From Rhodomicrobium udaipurense JA643 (lineage in GTDB: Bacteria; Pseudomonadota; Alphaproteobacteria; Rhizobiales; Rhodomicrobiaceae): a stretch of DNA of 64,000 nucleotides. Of this stretch, positions 26,888-35,548 are shown in pieces. The stretch is from positions 39,251-103,250 of the forward strand of contig NZ_JFZJ01000001.1 of the NCBI RefSeq assembly GCF_000636015.1, written 5' to 3'. Below the pieces are notes generated by a model, which did no database searches, was not told the origin of the DNA, and saw only the letters and a program-made list of their open reading frames with translations. The first letter of the stretch is position 1. Each line of letters starts with the position of its first letter. The position numbers were made by a program, and so were the translations under genes.

Positions 26888-26902
26888 GTTCTCATTAAGT
26901 TC
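26888..26902 (+). promoter_or_regulatory. SOS box of the alphaproteobacterial type
   Basis: GTTCTCATTAAGTTC matches the alphaproteobacterial LexA site GTTC-N7-GTTC exactly. It lies 53 bp upstream of the lexA start, so it is probably the autoregulatory operator. Confidence 0.8.
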
Positions 26903-27039
26903 CGCAAGGGAAAAGGGTACTTTTGCAACCCGCCCTGCACAGAAGGGAATCTGTAGCCTCCCGAGATTTCCCAATGGCTAATTCGCCCGCCATGCCGCAA
27001 ATTTCTGGAAGAATGATGCCTTTGCGCGAAGCGGAACGA

Positions 27040-28518
27040 TCAGCGATAGCCACGATTCATGCGCACCTGACTGCGGTGGACGACGCCTTCCCCGTCTTCT
27101 CTTTTCAATCCGCCGAAGATGAAGGTCGATAATATCGTCATGATCCCGAGGACGATGAAGGCTTCGTGAAGACCGAAGCCCATCATCGCCTTTGCATGCG
27201 AAGGCGCATGTTCGGGAATGAAGAACGCCGTTATAAGTCCTGCCGCCGCTATGCCGAAACTGATGGATAGTTCCTGAGCGGTGCTTGCAATCGAGCCCGC
27301 GCTGCTTGTCTTGTGCGGGTCCATATCGGCATAGGCCATGCTGTTCATGGTCGTATACTGCAACGAGCTGAACGCGCCATAGAGGGAGGCCTGCAACACG
27401 ATGAGCCAGACGGGCGTGTATGGCCCCACGGTTGCGAACAGCATCAGGAGCGCGCCCAGAATGATGGTGTTCGACGTGAGCATGTTGCGATAGCCGAGGC
27501 GGTCGAGAATGCGGGACAGCGCAAGCTTCGCAAGAATGCCGCCGATAGCCTGGGGCATGATGAGCAGCCCCGACTGCATCGGCGTGAAGCCCAGGGGGAT
27601 CTGATAGAGGAGCGGCAGGAGGAAGGGCACGCCGCCGACACCAAGGCGGGTGAAGAAGCTGCCGCTGACGGAGATGCGGAACGTGCGGATGCGGAACAGG
27701 CCAAGCTCAAGCAGCGGCCACCGCGTCCGCAGCGAGTGATATCCGTAGGCGAGGATGAGGGCGATGGAGATTACCAGAAGCGCGATGCTTTGCGATGGCG
27801 TCAGAATATGCTCGCCGAAGATCTCTAGCACGTAGGACATTAAGGCGACGCCCGCCCCGAAAAGCACAAATCCAAGGATGTCGGGTGGCCTTTTCTCTTC
27901 GCGATAATCGGGCAGATAACGGGCGACAAGGATAAGGCCGATGATGCCGATCGGCACATTCACAAAAAATATGAAGCTCCAGTGCAGGTGAGCGACCATG
28001 AAGCCGCCCACCGTCGGGCCGATGACCGGGCCGATCCAGCCGGGGATGGTGACGAGGCTCAGGATGCGGATGAACTCGGTTCGATCGAACGTCCGCACGA
28101 GGGTGAGCCGACCCACGGGCACCATCATCGCGCCGCCGCACCCCTGAAGGATCCGGCAGGCGATGAGCATGTACATGTTTTGCGACAGCCCGGCGAGCAA
28201 TGACGCCAATGTGAACAGCCCGATTGCGCCCGCGAACACGCGGCGCGTCCCGAAACGGTCCGCCATCCAACCGCTGATCGGGATGAAAATCGCCAGGCTG
28301 AGCGTGTAACTCGCCAGCACGGCTTTCATGCTGAGCGGGGGCACGTCCATCGCTTTCGCGATCACCGGCACGGCCGTGTTGAGGATGGTCGTGTCGAGCG
28401 ATTCCATGAAATACGCGACAGCGACCAGCCACGGCAGCAGCCGCTTGACGGCGTCGGATGGCGGCTCTGGGTATGTGCCACTCGCGTCGGATCGACGAGT
28501 TCTTACCTGTTCGTCCAT
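27040..28518 (-). CDS. MFS multidrug efflux transporter, DHA2 (EmrB/QacA) type
   Basis: An inner-membrane drug/proton antiporter of about 492 aa with about 14 hydrophobic segments, the DHA2 count. TM1 carries FMESLDTTILNTAVPVIA and the loop 2-3 motif is GWMADRFGTRRVF. Motif C is GWIGPVIGPTVGGFM and TM5 continues WSFIFFVNVPIGIIGL. No membrane-fusion partner gene is adjacent, so it may act alone. The start at 28518 is the first ATG; a TTG at 28542 extends it by 8 residues. It diverges from the gene at 28758 across a region with two CAATATTG palindromes. Confidence 0.9.
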   Translation of the reverse strand: MDEQVRTRRSDASGTYPEPPSDAVKRLLPWLVAVAYFMESLDTTILNTAVPVIAKAMDVPPLSMKAVLASYTLSLAIFIPISGWMADRFGTRRVFAGAIGLFTLASLLAGLSQNMYMLIACRILQGCGGAMMVPVGRLTLVRTFDRTEFIRILSLVTIPGWIGPVIGPTVGGFMVAHLHWSFIFFVNVPIGIIGLILVARYLPDYREEKRPPDILGFVLFGAGVALMSYVLEIFGEHILTPSQSIALLVISIALILAYGYHSLRTRWPLLELGLFRIRTFRISVSGSFFTRLGVGGVPFLLPLLYQIPLGFTPMQSGLLIMPQAIGGILAKLALSRILDRLGYRNMLTSNTIILGALLMLFATVGPYTPVWLIVLQASLYGAFSSLQYTTMNSMAYADMDPHKTSSAGSIASTAQELSISFGIAAAGLITAFFIPEHAPSHAKAMMGFGLHEAFIVLGIMTILSTFIFGGLKREDGEGVVHRSQVRMNRGYR

Positions 28519-28607
28519 AGGCCTGGCTGTTCTTGCTGGCAAAGCCGGATTAAGAGATCATAGGCAGGCCGTAGAGTAAAGTTTCCAAGCTAAGCTTTAA
28601 CGAGAAG

Positions 28608-28647
28608 CAATATTGCCAATGTCCTTATATATATCCAAACAATATTG
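28608..28647. promoter_or_regulatory. Pair of identical CAATATTG palindromes in a divergent promoter region
   Basis: CAATATTG occurs at 28608-28615 and again at 28640-28647. The two are 32 bp apart, close to three helical turns, and an AT-rich TTATATATAT stretch lies between them. This fits a dimeric repressor binding two sites on one DNA face between the MFS gene and the gene at 28758. No regulator gene is adjacent. Confidence 0.4.
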
Positions 28648-28757
28648 TGATGCGAATTTTGATGCGTGCTTTTATTCATGGTGAAGGGGCTCCGATTAGA
28701 ATCGATCGATTGGAAAGCTGCAACGTTGGCCTTCCGGCACCCGAGCAAAGGGTTCAG

Positions 28758-29735
28758 ATGCACATCGACTCGTCACTCGTTCTCGACCGCGATGAGGCCC
28801 GGATCGAAAAGCTCGACCGGCTGTTCATCGACGCATCGCTGGCGCAGGTTCATCCCCTGATCCGCAGCTGGGGAGCGGTCGCCACCGAAGCGGAGTTGCG
28901 TGAGGCCCAACGCGAGGCGATCCGCGCGCTCGTGGACGAAGGCGGTGCGCGGGTGGCGCGGGCTTCGCGCGCCTTTCACTTGCCGCCGCGAAACGTGAGC
29001 CGTCTTATCGAGTTCGAAGGCCATCGGCTGATTGCAACCCTTGATGTGCAAAACGGGGCGCAGGGGCGCCCGTTCATCTGCCTTTTCCGCTCGACCATTC
29101 CGCCGGGTACGATCTCGGACTGGTCACGCCTGAAGCGGCGGCTTCTCCATCGCTTTGCCGCGTTCGAGCCGAGGGCGGTTCTCTTCTTTCATCCGTCCCA
29201 CCTCCCTCTCATCGCGGAAACTGCGGGCATCGACGATCACCTCCTTGCCGCGCCCGCCCGAGAAATCGCCGGGATGCCGAAGGCCGTTGGTTCCGAGCGC
29301 GTCATCCTGAAACGAAGCAACGGCCTCGCGTTCTACCCGCGTTACAAGGCCGTCTACGAAGCAACCTATGTCGAGCGCCCCGGCTTGCGCGGCGAGGTGC
29401 GAACGGAGACCGAGAGCAGCCTCGCCTATTGCCTCCGGCACGGCTTCCTTTTCGAAATCTTCGTCGATGGCAAATGGGCAGGCGTCGTTGCCGCGAAGTG
29501 GCGGACGCTCGTCGGCATCCGTGGCGTCTTCATGGTGGAGATCGTGCTGGCCGGGGACGTGCGCGGGCAAAGGCTCGGCCCGGCGGTCCATCAGCTCTTC
29601 GCCGAGGCCGTCGCGCAGGCGGAGCCGGATGCGGTCATCATCGGGACGATTGCGGCAAAAAATCCGTGGTCACTCAAGGCCGCGCTTCGGGCCGGTCGGA
29701 TCGAGATCGGCGCATGGCATTGGGTCGAACTGTGA
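28758..29735 (+). CDS. Hypothetical protein with C-terminal GNAT-like domain
   Basis: 325 aa, soluble. The C-terminal 130 residues have the look of a GNAT N-acyltransferase: YEATYVERPGLRGEVRTETE, then KWAGVVAAKWRTLVGIRGVF, the strand VEIVLAGDVRGQRLGPAVHQ (a weak acetyl-CoA loop R-G-Q-R-L-G), and IIGTIAAKNPWSLKAALRAG near the end. The N-terminal half is not recognised. The start at 28758 (MHIDSSLVLDRDEARIEK) has AAGGG upstream; GTG at 28647 is a longer option. It converges with the ATP-grasp gene and may belong to the same functional cluster. Confidence 0.6.
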   Translation: MHIDSSLVLDRDEARIEKLDRLFIDASLAQVHPLIRSWGAVATEAELREAQREAIRALVDEGGARVARASRAFHLPPRNVSRLIEFEGHRLIATLDVQNGAQGRPFICLFRSTIPPGTISDWSRLKRRLLHRFAAFEPRAVLFFHPSHLPLIAETAGIDDHLLAAPAREIAGMPKAVGSERVILKRSNGLAFYPRYKAVYEATYVERPGLRGEVRTETESSLAYCLRHGFLFEIFVDGKWAGVVAAKWRTLVGIRGVFMVEIVLAGDVRGQRLGPAVHQLFAEAVAQAEPDAVIIGTIAAKNPWSLKAALRAGRIEIGAWHWVEL

Positions 29736-29751
29736 CCGGGGACGCCGCGCA

Positions 29752-31050
29752 CTATACGATTTCGACGCCGATCCAACCCAACAATTCGTTAGCTCTGCGT
29801 TGAGCGGCGGCGCAGGTCTTCCCCGACACGCAAAACTCGACGAGATAGGCTTCGCGGTCCATCCGATCGATTTCGCCCCCCTCGGGCACGAGCTTCCTGA
29901 CGAAAACGCAGTCGGTCTGTTGCTGCACCTTGTCGATCCCGCGGTAGCGTCTCACCCTGCCCGACCTTTCCGGCTGCACCACGACGGTAACGAAGCTGCG
30001 GTCGACACGGACCTTGTCGAGCACGGCCTTGATGCCAAGCTCATGCAGATTGACCGCGTGAATCGAAGCGACAAGGTCCGCAATCGAGCCGCCGCCAACC
30101 CTCGGATTGAACTCGACCGGCTTCATTCTGGCCGATCCCTTCAGTTCGATATGAAAGGGCGAATTCTCGAATTCCAGAACGTGAAGGAGCGACGTAACGC
30201 ACTCTATGGCCTTTTCATTAGGATGATTGTTGCAGACGAGATATTCGAGGTCGCGGAAAACCGGCTCCTCCACCCTCCTCGTCTTCCGCTGCGCCACGAA
30301 ATACTCGATGCCGCCGTGCGAAGTGGCAAAGCCCTCCATGCTCTCTTCCGTGCCTTCGATGTAGGCCTCGACAAGCACGAAGTCGTTCACCGGGCGACGG
30401 CAGGCGAATTCCAGAAAGGGCGCGGCGACCGTGTCCCCAAACATGCCGCGCTGCAAGGCCAGCGCTTTCTCGGCGGCGCTCCCAAGATTGCGCTCAAACG
30501 CATCGTCGTTCTCGACATGAGTCACGCCGAATCCGCCCGAGCCCACGACGGGCTTTACGATCAGGCGGCCGCTCCGCTCGGCCAAAGCGCGCAACGGCGG
30601 AAATCTGCCTGGCCGTTCGATGTATCGGCGCGGCAGGAGGACGTAGGGAACGTGATGCTCCGTATTCCTCAGGAGAAACCGCAAGTTCGGCTTCACCGAC
30701 GTCTTCACGATGAGCGAGGGCGGAACCCCGGCGGCTGAGGGAAACGCTCGCCGAAGATCGAGGTAGCAGAGCCACATACGGTCCTGCCCGTTGAGGATGG
30801 CTCTGACGCGGATGCGCCCGCCGCCGAGGACGCGCCCCATGCGGCGGATTTCGTCGACCAGCGCGCGGTGATCGCGGTTCACGTTGCCCGACCGCAGGAT
30901 CAGCGCCTCGGGCAGCCAGTTGCTGTAATCGGCACCGCTCCGGTTCAGGACAACGATCGGTATCAGAGCCGCTGCCTTGGCCGCCTGGATCGCGGGGACA
31001 ACCTCGCCAAGTGCGTCGTAGCCAAGTATCAGGGCCACATCCACAGCCAT
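29752..31050 (-). CDS. ATP-grasp ligase-like protein
   Basis: 432 aa with an ATP-grasp architecture. An N-terminal pre-ATP-grasp Rossmann segment (MAVDVALILGYDALGEVVPA) is followed by the ATP-binding strands and loop SGRLIVKPVVGSGGFGVTHV. FVLVEAYIEGTEESMEGFA comes next, and the metal-binding end is FHIELKGSARMKPVEFNPRVGGGSIADL. This is the pattern of carboxylate-amine or amino-acid ligases and of biotin carboxylase relatives. The substrate is unknown. It lies 66 nt downstream of the OPT transporter on the same strand, so they are probably co-transcribed. Confidence 0.8.
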   Translation of the reverse strand: MAVDVALILGYDALGEVVPAIQAAKAAALIPIVVLNRSGADYSNWLPEALILRSGNVNRDHRALVDEIRRMGRVLGGGRIRVRAILNGQDRMWLCYLDLRRAFPSAAGVPPSLIVKTSVKPNLRFLLRNTEHHVPYVLLPRRYIERPGRFPPLRALAERSGRLIVKPVVGSGGFGVTHVENDDAFERNLGSAAEKALALQRGMFGDTVAAPFLEFACRRPVNDFVLVEAYIEGTEESMEGFATSHGGIEYFVAQRKTRRVEEPVFRDLEYLVCNNHPNEKAIECVTSLLHVLEFENSPFHIELKGSARMKPVEFNPRVGGGSIADLVASIHAVNLHELGIKAVLDKVRVDRSFVTVVVQPERSGRVRRYRGIDKVQQQTDCVFVRKLVPEGGEIDRMDREAYLVEFCVSGKTCAAAQRRANELLGWIGVEIV

Positions 31051-31116
31051 GTTCCGCTCTCTGCGTCAGCTTCGAAGGGCGTAAGATGCGCGAAAGTTCC
31101 TTCGATTTCGATAGTC

Positions 31117-33006
31117 TCACCTTATGTGAACGCCGACGGCCGCCAGCAGCGGGATGAGCAGCCCGCCGAGCAGCGCCTCGCCCGCGATCATTCCCGAGGC
31201 GACGGTGATCGCATACCGGTCGTAGGTTTGCCGGTGGAAGCGCCTCCAGACGAAGCCCGCGACGCCGCCAAGCGCAATGGGTATGTTCAATTCGCCCGGA
31301 AGGATGAGCGCGAAGCCGAACCCCGTCACGCTCGGTATCCAGCCGACCCATGCCCTGTCGGACAGTTCCCTGATGACGCTGACGACGATCCCCGCAATCC
31401 CGGCGATAATGGTCGCCAGCAGCGCATATTCCGGCAGTGCTTCGATGCCCTTGGAAAGCAGAACCGCCATGTTCGCGATCTTGAGCCCCGTGGGCGCAAC
31501 GAGGCCATCGCCGCCAAGGCCATATTTCTCAATGAGGATGGGATACATTATCGCGACGGCGGCCGCGCCGATGGGGACGGTCGCAATCTGCACATAGGTG
31601 AGAATTTGCGGCGATGATCCGATGATCCTGCCGGTCCTGTAATCCTGGATCATCCCTTCGGATTGCGAGGTGATGTTTCCGGCGATGCCCGCCGCGATCA
31701 GGTTAGAGCTGATATGCGTCGGCCAGAAGACCGCGAACAGCGCCTGAAGGGCGTTCGCCATCGCCGAGACGGGACCGATGTTGGTCTCTCCCTGCACGCG
31801 CATGCCTATGAGCATCAGCGGTAACGACGCCAGCACCGCGACGAAGGTCTGGAGATACGACATCTGGAAGAACGCGTGCTGGATCACGGCGAGCAGGATT
31901 GTCAGGCACACGGCGCTGATAGCGACGGCTCGCAGCGGTATGTCCTTCTCCCTGAAACCCCGCTCGATGTGGAGATCCTGGAAAATTTCCGCGATCGACC
32001 GCCATTTCATGAACAGCGTCGTGAAGGTTGCCGTGACCATGAGCGCGGTCGCGGGCCACATCACCCAGAAGACGACAATCGGAAAATACTTCTGGGCGTG
32101 CATGTTCTGCATGAGCCCGCAATGCTGCGAGATGAAAAGGGCCTGATCGGGCGCGGGTTTGACGAGCGCGACGAGGGCCTGACATCTGTCCCAATATTCG
32201 GGCGCGATCTGGCCCCGGACGATGTCGTCCCCGATCCCCGACCCGATGACCCACGGGCCGACGATGTATCCCGTCACGAGGGTGCCGAGCAGCATGGAGA
32301 GGCCGACATTAATCCCGACGAGCAATCCGCTGCCGACGTTGAGGAAACTCCATTCGAAGCCCAGGCGATAGGGCTTCGCGAGGTAAAGCGTCGGCAGCCA
32401 GCCGAGCCCTTCGCGCAACAAGACCACGCCTGCGGAAGCCACCGCCGTCAGTCCGAGCGCGCGCATCTTGTGCCGCGCCTCGCTCGGATGGGAGTCGAGA
32501 ACCTCAATAGTTTCCGCCGCCGCTACGCCGCTCGCAAAGACCATTCTCGGGTCGTCCAGAATGTGCCTGCGGAAAATCACGGTGAAGACGACGCCGATAA
32601 TGCCCGAGCAGGTGAGCCACAGGAACATCGGCCACGGGGCGATCTTGAGATGCATCTCGACGGTGTCGTTCAGGTCGAGATAGCCGAATGCAGCCGCGAC
32701 AACGCACATGAACGCGGTGGAAGCCGCGCTCGTCCCGGCGGTCTGGATGACGTTGTTGAGGAAGCGGTTTTGTCCCCGCGTGCTGTAGGCCGTAACGTTG
32801 AGGAACATCGCGCCGAGAAAGGCGGAAACGACGCTCGCGTTCGGACCGAAGCCAAGCTTGAGGACGATATAGGGATAGGCGCCCGCGACGAGCGACGAGA
32901 TCAGGGCGGCGCCGATGACGGACTGCCATGTAATTGCGCGAAGCGGCGACCTGTCGGGCCGCGTAATCCGCTCGGGTATGTCAGGTGGGTCTAACGAATG
33001 ATCCAT
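31117..33006 (-). CDS. OPT-family oligopeptide/metal-ligand transporter
   Basis: A 629-aa polytopic protein with about 14-16 membrane segments. OPT features include the N-terminal TWQSVIGAALISSLVAGAYPYIVLKLGFGP (positions only), GQNRFLNNVIQTAGTSAAS, RMVFASGVAAAETIEVL, a central VGINVGLSMLLGTLV and QGETNIGPVSAMANALQALF. OPT proteins import small peptides or metal chelates such as Fe(III)- or Ni-nicotianamine-like complexes, driven by protons. It diverges from the dioxygenase gene and leads the ATP-grasp gene. Confidence 0.85.
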   Translation of the reverse strand: MDHSLDPPDIPERITRPDRSPLRAITWQSVIGAALISSLVAGAYPYIVLKLGFGPNASVVSAFLGAMFLNVTAYSTRGQNRFLNNVIQTAGTSAASTAFMCVVAAAFGYLDLNDTVEMHLKIAPWPMFLWLTCSGIIGVVFTVIFRRHILDDPRMVFASGVAAAETIEVLDSHPSEARHKMRALGLTAVASAGVVLLREGLGWLPTLYLAKPYRLGFEWSFLNVGSGLLVGINVGLSMLLGTLVTGYIVGPWVIGSGIGDDIVRGQIAPEYWDRCQALVALVKPAPDQALFISQHCGLMQNMHAQKYFPIVVFWVMWPATALMVTATFTTLFMKWRSIAEIFQDLHIERGFREKDIPLRAVAISAVCLTILLAVIQHAFFQMSYLQTFVAVLASLPLMLIGMRVQGETNIGPVSAMANALQALFAVFWPTHISSNLIAAGIAGNITSQSEGMIQDYRTGRIIGSSPQILTYVQIATVPIGAAAVAIMYPILIEKYGLGGDGLVAPTGLKIANMAVLLSKGIEALPEYALLATIIAGIAGIVVSVIRELSDRAWVGWIPSVTGFGFALILPGELNIPIALGGVAGFVWRRFHRQTYDRYAITVASGMIAGEALLGGLLIPLLAAVGVHIR

Positions 33007-33237
33007 GGTCCCATCGCGCGCGGCAGCTTAACCCACAATACGCATGAAAGGTTTCGCAGTGGATCAACGCAATTCAGCTGTGCGAACGAGCTTAATTACT
33101 GCGCGCCTGTAAGAACGATTTTGAAGCTTTTGTGGTGCAGTGAGAGGAAACGCGCGCGAAGGTCGATGCATGAGCGGTGCAGTTCCGTGACCTGCTGCCC
33201 TCGCGCAGATTTCCGCCCGCAATCGGATGTAAAAGAG

Positions 33238-34194
33238 ATGGGCCACGACAACCTTGGCGATGCACTGCCATATAGAGTTTCGGCGGAAGAGATGCCTTCG
33301 CCGACGCCGCTTGCCGACTACTTCGCCGCGAACGAGCCATCCCTTCGAGCGGCGCTCTACAAGCACGGCGCGATCCTGTTTCGCGGGTTCGATATCGTCG
33401 ATGGGGCTGCGTTTGGAGCGGCCACCACCCGCATGGCCGGGCCTCTCCTGGATTACCGGGGCGGCGTCGCGCGGCGGCGGCAACTTGGCGACGGCGTCTA
33501 CAACTCCACGGAGATGCCCGCAGACCGGACGCTCGCCGCCCACAATGAAAAATCCTACTCGGCTGCGCACCCCGATCTGGTGCTCTTTTGCAGTGTGACC
33601 GTAGCAGCCACGGGCGGGGCGACGCCTCTCGCGGATGGCAGGCGCGTCTGGCAAAGGCTGAGCACCCGCCTCAAGGATGAACTCCGAACGCGGCGGATCA
33701 CCTACATCCAGAACCTGCACGGGGGCGTTGGGGCCGGCAAGTCATGGATGGCGGCTTATGAGACGGAGGATCGCGCAGAGGTGGAAGCCTTGCTGACGTC
33801 CATCGGTGCGCGCTTCCGCTGGAAGCCGGACGGCACGCTCCATGTCGAGGAGACGGTCAGCCCGATCAAGGTGCATCCCGTGACGGGGGCCGAGGCTTTG
33901 TTCTGCCCGGCCGACACATGGTATCGCAGCACGAGCGAATTCGGCGGCGGACGAACAGGCGCGGATCGCGCGGCGGAGGAGTTCCCCCAATATTGCCGGT
34001 TCGAAGACGGGGAAGAAATCGCCCCCTGGATGGTCGACGAAATCAGATCCACGATTTTGGCCGAGCTTCGCGAGTTTGCGTGGCGTCGCGGCGATGTGTT
34101 GCTCGTCGATAATCGCATCGCGCTTCACGGGCGGGCTTCGTTCACCGGGGACCGGCTGGTGCTCGTCGCCATAGCAATGGATCACCAGCGCTGA
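33238..34194 (+). CDS. TauD/TfdA-family (SyrP-like) Fe(II)/2-oxoglutarate dioxygenase
   Basis: About 318 aa. The facial triad is visible: HNEKSY (His-X-Glu) and the distal His in DNRIALHGRASFTGDR, with the Arg that binds 2-oxoglutarate close by (GRASF). The N-terminal hGAILFRGFD is typical. His-X-Glu and the overall order match SyrP-type hydroxylases of amino acids and peptides rather than taurine dioxygenase. The start is uncertain: 33238 fits the family; 33166 has a better GAAGG site. It diverges from the OPT transporter. Confidence 0.82.
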   Translation: MGHDNLGDALPYRVSAEEMPSPTPLADYFAANEPSLRAALYKHGAILFRGFDIVDGAAFGAATTRMAGPLLDYRGGVARRRQLGDGVYNSTEMPADRTLAAHNEKSYSAAHPDLVLFCSVTVAATGGATPLADGRRVWQRLSTRLKDELRTRRITYIQNLHGGVGAGKSWMAAYETEDRAEVEALLTSIGARFRWKPDGTLHVEETVSPIKVHPVTGAEALFCPADTWYRSTSEFGGGRTGADRAAEEFPQYCRFEDGEEIAPWMVDEIRSTILAELREFAWRRGDVLLVDNRIALHGRASFTGDRLVLVAIAMDHQR

Positions 34195-34384
34195 TCGCAG
34201 CGCCGCGGTCGGTATCGCGGGATAAGCCGGGAGCAATGTCCGGTCTTGGCCACACAAACGCGATAAAAACGCCACGCTCACGCCCGATTTACCACAAAGT
34301 TTGGCGAGGCGGCTCGCGTTTCGAGACGATGCTCGGCGAAGTATATCTTGAGTGCAATCTCCACATTGATGCCGCCACGAGTGG

Positions 34385-34401
34385 TTTAGAATTATTCTAT
34401 T
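34385..34401 (+). promoter_or_regulatory. Irr-type iron-control box upstream of the ferric transporter
   Basis: TTTAGAATTATTCTATT is a near-palindrome close to the ICE-box pattern (TTTAGAA..TTCTAAA) bound by Irr in Hyphomicrobiales. It is about 94 bp upstream of fbpA in an AT-rich stretch. A match by eye only; a Fur/Mur-type site is the alternative. Confidence 0.5.
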
Positions 34402-34494
34402 TCTATATTATTCTTGAGTTATAAAGACTTGCTGGTCATCCCTGTTTACCTTAAATGCAAGACGCATTTAGAGGCAATGACACGGGAAGCCACC

Positions 34495-35490
34495 ATGAGA
34501 AAAACTATTTTTGCCGGCGCGCTTTCAATCGCAACGATTATTTCGGCAATCGCGGCGCAAGCGCAGGAATTGACCGTTTATTCCGGTCGCGGCGAAAGCT
34601 TCGCTGGCCCGATCTTCAAGATCTTCGAGGAGCAGACGGGGATCAAGATCAAGGCGCGTTACGGCTCCACGGCCGAATTGTCCGCGCTTCTGAAGGAAGA
34701 AGGCGCGAAATCGCCCGCCGACGTGTTCCTTGCGCAGGACGCCGGCGCGCTGATCGAAAACCGCCCGCTTTTCGCAGATGCACCGAAGGCTCTCTCCGAA
34801 ACCGTGCTGCCTCAGTTCCGCAGCAACGATCCGAAGTGGCTTGCCACGTCTGGCCGCGCGCGCACGCTCGCCTACTCGAAGGAGCGCGTCAAAGCCGACC
34901 AGCTTCCGAAATCCGTGTTCGACCTGACGAAACCCGAGTGGAAGGGCAAGGTCGGCTATTCGCCCAAGAATGCCAGCTTTCAGGCGTTCCTGACGGCGCT
35001 ACGCGTTCAGGAAGGCGAGGAAAAGGCCAAGGCGTTCGTCAAGGGGCTCGTCGATAATGGCGCGAAGACCTACGCGAACAACGTCGCCATCGTACAAGCC
35101 ATCGCCGACGGCGAAATCGATGCTGGCCTCGTCAACTCCTATTACCTGACGCGCTTCGTCGCCCGCGATGCCAAGGTGCCGGTGGCGCAGACCTTCTTCG
35201 ACAAGGGCGATATCGGCAATCTGCTGTTCGTATCGGGCGCAGGCATCGTCGAGACCAGCAAGAACAAGGAAGACGCGGCGAAGCTGCTGGACTTCTTCCT
35301 GAGCCCCGCCGTGCAGCAGCACTTCGCAAGCGCCATCGGCGAATATCCGGTCATCAAGGGCGTCATCCCGAACCCGACCCTGACCGGCCCCCTCGCGACG
35401 CCGACCGACTACGCGCCCAAGGTTCCGCTCGAAAAGCTCGGCGACGTCAGCGCCACCAAGAAACTCCTGACCGAGCTTGGCCTCCTGTAA
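34495..35490 (+). CDS. fbpA: Fe(3+) ABC transporter periplasmic binding protein
   Basis: 331-aa FbpA/AfuA-type protein. The signal peptide is MRKTIFAGALSIATIISAIA, with cleavage about AQA-QE. The mature start LTVYSGRGESFAGPIFKIFE is typical, and the adjacent Tyr pair in VNSYYLTRFV is the iron-coordinating pair of the family. The C-terminal EYPVIKGVIPNP also fits. The start at 34495 was chosen for the signal peptide. First gene of fbpABC, behind the Irr-type box. Confidence 0.93.
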   Translation: MRKTIFAGALSIATIISAIAAQAQELTVYSGRGESFAGPIFKIFEEQTGIKIKARYGSTAELSALLKEEGAKSPADVFLAQDAGALIENRPLFADAPKALSETVLPQFRSNDPKWLATSGRARTLAYSKERVKADQLPKSVFDLTKPEWKGKVGYSPKNASFQAFLTALRVQEGEEKAKAFVKGLVDNGAKTYANNVAIVQAIADGEIDAGLVNSYYLTRFVARDAKVPVAQTFFDKGDIGNLLFVSGAGIVETSKNKEDAAKLLDFFLSPAVQQHFASAIGEYPVIKGVIPNPTLTGPLATPTDYAPKVPLEKLGDVSATKKLLTELGLL

Positions 35491-35548
35491 CGATGAAGCT
35501 TCGGACCGAAACGGCAGGCGGGACGCGCAGCCCCCGCGCACAGGCGAG

